Positions 16,537 through 24,150 of a stretch of 64,000 bases of DNA are shown here, piece after piece. The position numbers and the translations under genes were made by a program. Within the stretch, counting starts at the first letter, position 1, and each line of letters begins with the position of its first letter. Origin of the DNA: Bog-756 sp963831535 (GTDB lineage: Bacteria; Actinomycetota; Acidimicrobiia; Acidimicrobiales; RAAP-2); NCBI GenBank assembly GCA_963831535.1, contig CAWHQP010000002.1:1-64000 (forward strand), given 5' to 3'. The notes beneath the pieces are model-generated. The model ran no database searches. It was not told where the DNA came from and saw only the letters and a list, made by a program, of their open reading frames with translations.

Positions 16537-16996
16537 GTGACCCGTCACGTCAAAGAGACCGCTGCGCCGCCGCAGCCACAGCGCCCCGAACCGCTGGGCG
16601 AGCTCTTCGACCACTTTGCCCTGGGCCACATCGACGCATTCCTGGCCGGCTGTTCCGAACAGCTCGTCCTGATGGCTCGAGGCGTAGCCAAGCACGACAC
16701 CATGGTGCGACGTGTTCGCAGTTTGGCTGAGTGCGATGCAGGCCCTCACCGGAGGGTCGTTGCGGGCGGAGGTCCGCCTGGCCCTGTCGCTTGCCGGTGA
16801 GCACATCGTCCTCCTCCGGTACACCTTCGTCCGATGCGGGGTCACCCGTTCCTACGAAACCGTCAGCTGGTGCATGTTCGAGAACGGACTTCTGCGCGGA
16901 TGGTCCGCGTACCCGAGCAACCTGACCGAGTACCGGCGCGCTTGGATGAACCACCCGCATATCGAGAACTACCAATCAGAGGAGCCGATCAGCTGA
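16537..16996 (+). pseudogene. SnoaL-like / NTF2-fold protein, frameshifted
   Basis: From a GTG at 16537 one frame gives LGELFDHFALGHIDAFLAGC, then SEQLVLMARG, the start of an NTF2-like domain. From about 16690 the matching remainder is in the +1 frame: CDVFAVWLSAMQALTGGSLR, then AEVRLALSLAGEHIVLLRYT and the closing SYETVSWCMFENGLLRGWSA, ending at 16996. One indel around 16688-16705 would restore about 152 residues. A good promoter sits upstream, so the gene may be intact in the organism and broken only in the sequence. Function unknown. Confidence 0.6.
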
Positions 16997-17152
16997 TGTG
17001 CCCGAGGTACTCGGCCCGAGGTGAACACCAGCTCCGAGCGACGTCGGAAGCGCCTCCAGCCGGTCCTGTACGTCACGAGGCGGTTGGGGGTAGCGCCCGG
17101 CTGCCCCCGATCGGGCCCTCGAACCGGCTGTCCCCGTCTGCCGATGGGCGAA

Positions 17153-18166
17153 TCAGCGGAAGTCGAATACCAGGCGGGCGTCGACCTCACCCTTCTCAAT
17201 CTGCTCGAAGGCTTCATTGACCTCGTCGAGCTGGCGTGTTTCCCGAACGATTCGGGTCCGACCCTCCGCATGGAGTTGGAAGGTCTCGGCCAGATCCACC
17301 CGCGTGCCGACGATCGAACCAGTGATCGTGATGCCCTGCAGCACCGTTTCGAAGATCGGCAAGCGGACGAAGTTGTCGGCCGGCAGACCCACCAGCACAA
17401 GGGTGCCGCCTCGTTTCAGACTCCGGTATGCCTGCTCGACGGCAACAGGCGACACGGCCAAGGCTATCGCCTGGTCTGCGCCCCCAATGGCCTGAATGCC
17501 GGCTGCGGGGTCTTCGGTCACCGCGTTGAAGGTGTGCTCAGCGCCGAGCTCGGTGGCCAGGGAGAGCTTGGAGTCGAGCAGGTCGACGGCCGCCACCGAG
17601 GCTCCGGCGATCCTGGCGTACTGGATGGCCAGATGGCCGAGACCACCGACACCGAACACGGCAACCAGGTCCGACGAGCGGGCTCCGGAGACCTTGACCG
17701 CCTTGTAGGTGGTGACGCCGGCACAGGTGAGCGGGGCTGCGTCCAGTGGATCGAGACCGTCGGGGACATGCCCGACGAAGGATGCGTCGGCCACCGCATA
17801 GTCCGCATAGCTGCCGTTGACCGTGTAGCCGGTCATCTGCTGGTTGAGGCACAGGGTCTCCCGACCCGACGCGCAGTACTCGCAGGCACCGCACGCATAG
17901 CCGAGCCAGGGGATGGCCACGCGATCCCCTTCGGCCACGTGGAGGACTCCGGGGCCAACCTGTTCGACAATGCCAACGCCCTCGTGGCCCGGGATGAAGG
18001 GGGGACTGGGTTTGATCGGCCAGTCCCCGTGGGCGGCGTGAATATCGGTGTGGCAGAGCCCGCAGGTCTCGATCTTCACAATCACCTGACCGGGTCCAGG
18101 ATCAGGCTTGGGGACATCATCGACCCGCAGAGGCTGGTCGAACGAGTGGACAACGGCTGCTCTCAT
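17153..18166 (-). CDS. Zinc-dependent alcohol dehydrogenase (AdhP-like)
   Basis: 337 residues of the medium-chain dehydrogenase family. Catalytic-zinc ligands are in ETCGLCHTDIHAAHGDWP and the GHEGVG motif; the structural-zinc Cys set is CGACEYCASGRETLC; the NAD-binding fingerprint is VFGVGGLGHLAIQYAR. It oxidises primary alcohols to aldehydes or runs in reverse. The start at 18166 (MRAAVV) has GAAGGAG 7-8 nt upstream; a frame-extending ATG 15 nt earlier does not. It is last in an operon with an aldehyde dehydrogenase and a DUF779 gene, an ethanol/acetaldehyde pair that can run as fermentation or as alcohol oxidation. A DevR-like box precedes the operon. Confidence 0.88.
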   Translation of the reverse strand: MRAAVVHSFDQPLRVDDVPKPDPGPGQVIVKIETCGLCHTDIHAAHGDWPIKPSPPFIPGHEGVGIVEQVGPGVLHVAEGDRVAIPWLGYACGACEYCASGRETLCLNQQMTGYTVNGSYADYAVADASFVGHVPDGLDPLDAAPLTCAGVTTYKAVKVSGARSSDLVAVFGVGGLGHLAIQYARIAGASVAAVDLLDSKLSLATELGAEHTFNAVTEDPAAGIQAIGGADQAIALAVSPVAVEQAYRSLKRGGTLVLVGLPADNFVRLPIFETVLQGITITGSIVGTRVDLAETFQLHAEGRTRIVRETRQLDEVNEAFEQIEKGEVDARLVFDFR

Positions 18167-18177
18167 GACGTGCTCCT

Positions 18178-18585
18178 TCACTGTTTCATGGACTGGTTCT
18201 GACTCGATCGATCCTGCGCGGCCCGAGCCATCCGTTCGCTTTCGTCGAACACCCGTGAGTTCACAATGAAGTGATGGCCCTCCCCGGCCGGCAGGGAGAA
18301 GCCCTCCGGCTCACCCGAACCGACATCGAGGATGAGCTGGGTGTGCTTCCAGGCTTCGTACTGCCGGTGATCGATATAGAAGGCACAGCCCCCCACCGTG
18401 CCGAGCAGGACATCGCGATCTCCGATGACCAGCTCGCCGTCGTCAAAACACATGGGCAGGCTGCCGTCGCAGCAGCCGCCCGACTGGAAGAACATCAGCG
18501 GCCCTCGCCGGCTGACGAGATCGGCGATGGCCGCGAGCGCACTCCGCGTCGCCGTCACCCCGGGAATATCCGCTGAGCTACCCAT
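18178..18585 (-). CDS. DUF779-domain protein, aldehyde dehydrogenase partner
   Basis: 135 residues. FFQSGGCCDGSLPMCF (a Cys pair plus a third Cys), then GDRDVLLGTVGGCAFYIDHR and QYEAWKHTQLILDVGSGEPE are the signature of DUF779 proteins, which sit almost invariably beside acetaldehyde dehydrogenases of the ExaC/AldA type. The conserved cysteines suggest metal or thiol chemistry, but the function is unassigned. It starts 14 bp after the end of the aldehyde dehydrogenase and ends 11 bp before the alcohol dehydrogenase, so the three form one transcription unit. Confidence 0.85.
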   Translation of the reverse strand: MGSSADIPGVTATRSALAAIADLVSRRGPLMFFQSGGCCDGSLPMCFDDGELVIGDRDVLLGTVGGCAFYIDHRQYEAWKHTQLILDVGSGEPEGFSLPAGEGHHFIVNSRVFDESERMARAAQDRSSQNQSMKQ

Positions 18586-18599
18586 GGGGTGACCTCGAC

Positions 18600-20171
18600 C
18601 TAGAAGAATCCGAGCGGCTTGGTGCTGTAGCTGACCAGGAGGTTCTTGGTCTGCGAGTAGTGCTCCAACATCATCTGGTGGTTCTCCCGGCCGACACCGG
18701 AGATCTTGTAGCCACCGAATGCGGCGCCCGCCGGATAGAGGTGGTAGCAGTTGGTCCACACCCGACCGGCTTTGATGGCCCGCCCCATCCGGTAGGCCAG
18801 ATTGCCGTTGCGGGTCCACACCCCGGCGCCGAGCCCATACAGTGTGTCGTTGGCGATGCGGACCGCATCGGCCTCGTCGGTGAAGGTGGTCACGGCGAGG
18901 ACGGGACCGAAGATCTCCTCCTGGAAGACCCGCATCTCGTTGTGACCCTTCAGTACGGTCGGCTCGAAGTAGTAACCCCCTTCGAGATCCCCTCCCAGAT
19001 GCGCCCGCTCTCCCCCGATCAGGCACTCGGCACCTTCCTGACGCCCGATATCGACGTACGAGGCGATCTTCTCGATCTGCTGGGTCGAGACCTGAGGACC
19101 GATCATGGTGGTGGGGTCGAGCGGGTTGCCCTGGCGGATCTTGGCAATCCGGTCCAGACACCGTTCCATGAACCGGTCGTAGATGGACTCATGGATGAGT
19201 GCCCTCGACGGACACGTGCATACCTCGCCCTTGTTGAATGCGTAGAGCACCAACCCCTCGATGGCCTTGTCTAGGAACTCGTCGTCCTCGTCCATCACGT
19301 CGGCGAAGAAGATGTTGGGAGACTTCCCGCCCAACTCAACCGTGGACGGGATGAGATTTTGGGCGGCGTACTGCATGATCAGCCGCCCGGTGGTGGTCTC
19401 ACCGGTAAATCCGATCTTGGCGATGCGCGGGCTGGTGGCCAGCGCCTTGCCGATCTCGCCCCCGGGTCCGGTGACGATGTTGATCACGCCAGGTGGCACG
19501 ACATCGCCAATCACCTCGGCCAGTTTCAGGATCGACCACGGAGTGGGCGAGGCCGGCTTGACCACGGTGCAGTTGCCGGCAGCCAGGGCCGGCGCGATCT
19601 TCCAGGCCGCCATGAGGAGCGGGAAGTTGAAGGGGATGATCTGCCCCACGACGCCGAGCGGCTCGTGGAAATGGTACGCCACCGTGTCCCTGTCGATCTC
19701 GGTCGATCGGCCTTCGAGGGACCGGGTTGCCCCGGCGAAGTATCGGAAGTGGTCGATGGCCAGGGGGATGTCGGCGGCCAGAGTTTCACGTACCGGTTTT
19801 CCGTTCTCCCAGCTCTCGGCAACGGCCAGCATCTCCAGGTTCGCCTCGATGGCGTCGGCGATGGCGTTGAGCACAGCCGCCCGTTCTGTGAGGGAGGCCT
19901 CGCCCCAGGCGTCCTTGGCTGCGTGGGCGGCGTCCAGCGCCAGCTCGACGTCCTCGGCACTCGACTTGGCCACCTCACAGAAGGGCTGGCCGTTCACCGG
20001 GCTCACGTTGGCCATGTAGTGGCCCGCCACCGGCGCCACCCATTTCCCACCGATGAAATTCTCGTAGCGGGGCTTGACCTCGACCACGCTGCCGGGTCGA
20101 CCGGGAGCGATGAAGACGCTGCTCGGCGTGGGCGTGGTCTCACGGCTGGTGGGGTCTGCGGTCAGGGTCAT
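18600..20171 (-). CDS. NAD(P)-dependent aldehyde dehydrogenase (acetaldehyde type)
   Basis: 523 residues, full length for the ExaC/AldA group. Visible are IPFNFPLLMAAWKIAPALAA (cofactor-binding region), GFTGETTTGRLI (Rossmann Gly-rich loop), the catalytic base in VELGGKSPN and the nucleophile in NKGEVCTCPSR. It oxidises acetaldehyde or similar aldehydes to the acid with NAD. First gene of the ald-DUF779-adh operon. GGAGGA precedes the ATG by about 6 nt. An 18-bp perfect palindrome lies 20 bp upstream in the likely leader, and a DevR-like box lies 117 bp upstream, suggesting induction together with the hypoxia island. Confidence 0.9.
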   Translation of the reverse strand: MTLTADPTSRETTPTPSSVFIAPGRPGSVVEVKPRYENFIGGKWVAPVAGHYMANVSPVNGQPFCEVAKSSAEDVELALDAAHAAKDAWGEASLTERAAVLNAIADAIEANLEMLAVAESWENGKPVRETLAADIPLAIDHFRYFAGATRSLEGRSTEIDRDTVAYHFHEPLGVVGQIIPFNFPLLMAAWKIAPALAAGNCTVVKPASPTPWSILKLAEVIGDVVPPGVINIVTGPGGEIGKALATSPRIAKIGFTGETTTGRLIMQYAAQNLIPSTVELGGKSPNIFFADVMDEDDEFLDKAIEGLVLYAFNKGEVCTCPSRALIHESIYDRFMERCLDRIAKIRQGNPLDPTTMIGPQVSTQQIEKIASYVDIGRQEGAECLIGGERAHLGGDLEGGYYFEPTVLKGHNEMRVFQEEIFGPVLAVTTFTDEADAVRIANDTLYGLGAGVWTRNGNLAYRMGRAIKAGRVWTNCYHLYPAGAAFGGYKISGVGRENHQMMLEHYSQTKNLLVSYSTKPLGFF

Positions 20172-20191
20172 CGTGTCCTCCTAGGTACGGC

Positions 20192-20209
20192 AGTTCGGCG
20201 TGCCGAACT
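20192..20209. promoter_or_regulatory. Perfect palindrome upstream of the aldehyde dehydrogenase
   Basis: AGTTCGGC-GT-GCCGAACT, 8-bp arms with a 2-bp centre, 20 bp before the ATG. It is an operator for a dimeric regulator or, as RNA, a small hairpin near the ribosome binding site. Confidence 0.55.
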
Positions 20210-20287
20210 CCGATGGCGTCACCTGGATCAGAACCCGGTGACCGTTGTCGCTCGTCATAGACGTTACGAGTGGAGACCTGGATCAAC

Positions 20288-20303
20288 CAGGGCCGAAGGT
20301 CAT
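20288..20303 (-). promoter_or_regulatory. DevR-like box E
   Basis: Minus strand ATGACCTTCGGCCCTG shares an uninterrupted 14-base core with the box before the ferritin-like/cyd operon and has the same orientation relative to its gene. It lies 117 bp upstream of the aldehyde dehydrogenase start, linking that operon to the DevRS island. Confidence 0.55.
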
Positions 20304-20462
20304 CTTCAGTCGACTGTCGGGGCGCGTGTCCGGGACAACGGACCCGCTGACATCGGTCAGCCACCAGCACGGCACAGCGTCGCGGCGCTCAATCACCGAC
20401 TCCGGGGGTCGAAGAGCCTTTCGACTCTAGAGAAGGAGGTCCGGCAGCGGTTGACTGTGGCC

Positions 20463-21407
20463 ATGCAGGTCGGCGGGTCACCTCGAGGTCGGCGCAGGAT
20501 CCGTGGGATCAGCTTGTCCGTGGCTGCCGTCATCGTGACCGCCAGCGTCGCCGCGGCGTGTGGCGGGGCCGGTGCCAGTGCCAGTGCCCACAGCAGACCG
20601 GTGGTGCTCATCGTCGGGGACTCACTCGTAGCTGCAGCCACTACCGATCTCACCGGCCTGTCACCACCCGGGGCGGATACCGCGGTGCTCGCCGGCATCG
20701 GTGCCAGTCCGTGTGACCTCTGGGCCGGCTACCGGGCATCCCCCCCTTTCGGGGGTGGCTATCTCTCGTTCCGGGCCGCCGTCGGCTCTAAGCGGCCCAA
20801 GGAGGTGGTGTTCGCCTTCACCGGCAACCCCGGGGTGTCTACCCACGCGTGCATCACACGACCGGACTCTGCGTACACCCTCACAGAGATCCTTGCCGCC
20901 TACCGAGGCTCGTTGAGAGCCATGGGGGCGTTTGCCACCGGCCGGGGAGCCCGGGTCTTCCTCTCGGCCACTCCGGGCAGAAATCCCGGCGTGCCCGAGG
21001 GCTGGACGGGCCAGACGCAGGAGGGTTACAACGGGGACCCGGCGTTCAACGCCATGATGGCCGCGCTGGCAAGATCGGAGGGCTGGACCTACGAAACGAA
21101 TGCCGCCGCGGCCATCTCGGGACCCGGCCTGGAATGGACCCTATATCTCCCCTGTCAACCGGCCAAGGGCATCGCCTGCATCGACGGACGCCAACAGGTC
21201 CGGTACGGGGGTCCCGATGCCATTCACTGCGATGCACCCGGTAGCAACGGGATCGGAACCCCATCGGACGGCAGCCTCCGGTTCGCCCACGGGCTTCTGA
21301 CGCCACCACTGGCCGCCCTGGGCCTTCGACCCCTGGCTGCGAGCGGGTCCACCACTACCACCACCGTTCCACCGGCGAGTTGCAACGTGACGAACACAAC
21401 GCACTGA
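20463..21407 (+). CDS. Secreted SGNH/GDSL-like lipoprotein
   Basis: 314 residues. The N-terminus has basic residues, a hydrophobic run (ISLSVAAVIVTASVAAACGG) and a Cys that fits a relaxed lipobox, so it is probably exported and lipid-anchored. The first conserved SGNH block follows immediately: VVLIVGDSLVAAA, with the nucleophile Ser in GDS. The C-terminal part ends in a Thr/Pro-rich tail. Family members are esterases or acyl transferases acting outside the cell. AAGGAGG is followed by three in-frame start codons (TTG 20451, GTG 20457, ATG 20463); the ATG is listed but an earlier one has better spacing. Catalytic Asp-x-x-His is not obvious. Confidence 0.65.
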   Translation: MQVGGSPRGRRRIRGISLSVAAVIVTASVAAACGGAGASASAHSRPVVLIVGDSLVAAATTDLTGLSPPGADTAVLAGIGASPCDLWAGYRASPPFGGGYLSFRAAVGSKRPKEVVFAFTGNPGVSTHACITRPDSAYTLTEILAAYRGSLRAMGAFATGRGARVFLSATPGRNPGVPEGWTGQTQEGYNGDPAFNAMMAALARSEGWTYETNAAAAISGPGLEWTLYLPCQPAKGIACIDGRQQVRYGGPDAIHCDAPGSNGIGTPSDGSLRFAHGLLTPPLAALGLRPLAASGSTTTTTVPPASCNVTNTTH

Positions 21408-21530
21408 GGATCGCTGGCGCAGTCCGTCGGGCATCCACCGCGTCGAGGACGTTGGTGCCGCCCGTCACCAGTCCTGCCCGACGGATGCGAGAACCCCGTC
21501 CGTCCGACGGTGGCGATTACGGACCGGGGG

Positions 21531-23177
21531 TCAGTCCCCCTGAATGTCTCGGTAGTTGAAGGCCACCGTCCCGAGAACAACGGAGACGGCTCCGATCAGC
21601 ACCATGGTGCCGTTGGCCAGCCAGTCGGGTGGCCTCGCCGGCGCTGTCGCCATCTGATGGAACACCGACGTGTCGAGAACCCAGCGGTCGACCGCTCCGA
21701 TGCCGCCCACGACCACGACGAACAGTGACCAACCCAGATAGCCGTAGACGACCGCAGAAGTCGCCCGCGGGACCAAGCCAAAGGCGAGCACGCCGATTCC
21801 CATGATCACGATGGCCGGTGGAACCAGGTTGAGGCCAGCGTTGAGCAGCGTGCCCAGTCCCACCCCCGAGCGCTGGCTGGCCGCACCCAACCAGGCGAAG
21901 AACCCGGCACCCAGGCCGCTCACCACCAGGACTACCAACGCCACCGACAGCCGACCACCGAGCCAGCCGGCCCGGGAAACCGGCCTGACCAGCAGGTGGT
22001 CGAGCCGCCCCGCCGACTCCTCGGACCGGGCCGCGGTGAGCTGGCCAGCGCCCAGCGCGGCCACCAGGACGCCGATGACCAGGAAGCAGACTCCGAGGAC
22101 CCCCTCGGCCCCGGTCCCGTTGGTGCCGAGCCGGGAGAACACGGCACGGACTGAGGATCCGGAGATGGCGGAGCCGGCCGATTTGGCAATCAGCCCGTAG
22201 AGAAGTCCGGAAATGGCGATCGCCACCCACCAGCCGATGACGGTGGACCGAGTGAGCCGGATGGACAGCCCCGTCGGCCCCGTGAGCAGTGCGAGCCGTG
22301 ACCGGGAAGGAGACCGGTCGGTCATGATGCCGGCCCCGACGTCGCGCTCTCCGGCCAGATACACCGCGGCCACTACGGTAGCTCCGGTGAGCCCGATAAT
22401 CGGTAGCAGCGCCAACGGTTGAGGAGCGGTGAGTGGTCGGAGCTCCTCGACCCAACCGAGCGGGGAGAGCCAGACGAGCCCGTGCAGCCCGATACCGGCA
22501 TCGGCGATCATCCGGAGGCCGTAGGCCACGCCGAGGACCGCCGCCGAGTAGGTGGCCGCCTGTCGTCGAGTGGCCGCCAGTTGGCTGGTCAGCGAGCCGA
22601 TGCCCAGGAACATGAGGGGGGTGGCGACCACGGCCATGGCGAAGTAGCACGCCGGTCCCACCCCAATCGACACACTCGAGGTCACTCCGGTAAGCCCGGT
22701 GATGATGGCGGTGAGGGCCCACAGCGCCACGACGCCGGCCGTCAGCCCGACCAGTCCTTGGCCGGTGGCCCCCCGTCTCGTGGTCCGGCCGGCCAGCAGC
22801 AGATCCCACCGCCCTTCGTCCTCCTCACCCCGGAGCAGCCGGGTACTGGTCAGGAGCCCCCAGACCGCGCCGACGACCACCAGAGCCATGCCGACTTTGA
22901 ACGCGGTGAAACCGGCCACCGTCTGGAGTCGGGGTGCCGGTCCGAACAGGGCGGCTGTCGCCTTGTTCGATCCGTAGGCGGCAGCGAGGGCATGGCGCTG
23001 GGCCGTGGTCTTGTAGAGCCTGGTGTAGCTCAACGCCGACGACGCGGTGGCCAGTCCGAAGATGCAGCCCCAGATGACGCCGGACCGGACGGCCCTCCGG
23101 GCGGTCACCCCCGCAATCACCGTCCGAGGCGACCGAGCGGTCGGGGTGGGTCCTCGGACGGCGAGGTCAGCCGGCAT
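21531..23177 (-). CDS. ABC-2 type exporter permease (two fused copies)
   Basis: 548 residues with about twelve membrane helices in two similar halves: SGVIWGCIFGLATASSALSY opens the first and TVIGWWVAIAISGLLYGLIA the second, and each half carries an L-L-R/L-L-V-R element (WDLLLAGRTTRRG; LDHLLVRPVSRAG) that couples to the ATPase. This is the layout of ABC-2 exporter permeases with a duplicated membrane unit. The start at 23177 overlaps the end of the ATPase gene by 11 bp. The frame is open far upstream, but that part is antisense-like. Substrate unknown; drug or lipid export is typical. Confidence 0.82.
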   Translation of the reverse strand: MPADLAVRGPTPTARSPRTVIAGVTARRAVRSGVIWGCIFGLATASSALSYTRLYKTTAQRHALAAAYGSNKATAALFGPAPRLQTVAGFTAFKVGMALVVVGAVWGLLTSTRLLRGEEDEGRWDLLLAGRTTRRGATGQGLVGLTAGVVALWALTAIITGLTGVTSSVSIGVGPACYFAMAVVATPLMFLGIGSLTSQLAATRRQAATYSAAVLGVAYGLRMIADAGIGLHGLVWLSPLGWVEELRPLTAPQPLALLPIIGLTGATVVAAVYLAGERDVGAGIMTDRSPSRSRLALLTGPTGLSIRLTRSTVIGWWVAIAISGLLYGLIAKSAGSAISGSSVRAVFSRLGTNGTGAEGVLGVCFLVIGVLVAALGAGQLTAARSEESAGRLDHLLVRPVSRAGWLGGRLSVALVVLVVSGLGAGFFAWLGAASQRSGVGLGTLLNAGLNLVPPAIVIMGIGVLAFGLVPRATSAVVYGYLGWSLFVVVVGGIGAVDRWVLDTSVFHQMATAPARPPDWLANGTMVLIGAVSVVLGTVAFNYRDIQGD

Positions 23178-24084
23178 CGGTCTGCCCGGGTGACGCCGGT
23201 TCGTCCCCGCCGTACTGGGCAAGAAAGAGCTCCTCCAGGGAGGGTTCCCGACTGAGGAGCTGGTTGACACCGGTCCCGGCCAGCACCTCGAGCAGCGGCT
23301 CGATGGGGCCCCGGACGTGGCAACGGACCCGCGCCCCAACCACCTCGAACACGGTGACTCCAGGCACACCGGAGAGGTCGGGTACTACACCCTCGAAGGT
23401 CATCTCGACGCTCAGGGCGCTGAGGTGCCGCATCTCGCCCAATGTCCCCACCTCGACCAATGCGCCGTCGCGGAGAATGGCGATCCGGTCGCACAGCGCC
23501 TCGACCTCGCTCATGCTGTGCGACGACAGGAAGACCGTCTGACCGCGCTCGCGAGCCTCATGGATGCTGAGCCGGAACGCCTGCTCCATGATGGGGTCGA
23601 GCCCGCTGGTCGGCTCGTCGAGGACCAGCAGTTCGGGCCGAGTCATCAGTGCCGCGATCAGGATGAGCTTCTGCCGGTTCCCTTTAGAGTACGCCCGGAC
23701 TTTCTTCGAGGGGTCGAACGCAAACCGTTCGGTCAGTTCATCACGGTAGGTACCGTCAACGGCGCCGTGGACGCGGCCCAGCAGCACCAGGGTCTCACCA
23801 CCGGTCAGGGACGGCCACAGACTGGCCTCACCGGCCACGAAGGCCAGCCGTCGGTGTGTCTCGGTGGGTCTTCGCTCGCAGTCCAGCCCGAAGATCTGGG
23901 CCCGGCCCCCACTGGCCCGGGCCAAACCCAACAACAATCGGATGGTGGTGGTCTTGCCCGCCCCGTTGGGTCCGAGATAGCCCAGCACCTCTCCGCGAGC
24001 CACCTCGAGGTCGAGGTGATCGAGGGCGACCACGGCACCGTACCGTTTGGTCAGGCCTTCGGTGCGTATGGCCATCGTCGGCAC
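23167..24084 (-). CDS. ABC exporter ATP-binding protein
   Basis: 305 residues. Walker A is LGPNGAGKTTT, the Q-loop lies near LAFVAGEASLWPSLTGGETL, the signature is degenerate (YSKGNRQK in place of LSGGQ), Walker B is LLVLDEPTSGLD and the switch His is in LSSHSMSEVE. The C-terminal 90 residues are the extra domain of the DrrA/CcmA-like exporter class. A GTG start at 24084 has AGGAGG upstream; an ATG three codons later is possible. It forms an operon with the fused permease, which it overlaps by 11 bp. Confidence 0.9.
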   Translation of the reverse strand: MPTMAIRTEGLTKRYGAVVALDHLDLEVARGEVLGYLGPNGAGKTTTIRLLLGLARASGGRAQIFGLDCERRPTETHRRLAFVAGEASLWPSLTGGETLVLLGRVHGAVDGTYRDELTERFAFDPSKKVRAYSKGNRQKLILIAALMTRPELLVLDEPTSGLDPIMEQAFRLSIHEARERGQTVFLSSHSMSEVEALCDRIAILRDGALVEVGTLGEMRHLSALSVEMTFEGVVPDLSGVPGVTVFEVVGARVRCHVRGPIEPLLEVLAGTGVNQLLSREPSLEELFLAQYGGDEPASPGQTDAG

Positions 24085-24150
24085 GGCAGCCTCCTCTCGG
24101 GGACACTGTACAAACGGGGAGTCGGTGGGCGGGGCACCGGAGAAGGTCCT

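Noticed and set aside
17021..18202. 393-codon open frame opposite the alcohol dehydrogenase
   Set aside because: Fully antisense to a well-supported enzyme; no ribosome binding site and no family features.
21517..22809. 430-codon open frame on the minus strand in another register
   Set aside because: Overlaps the ABC permease, whose hydrophobic pattern is the coding one.
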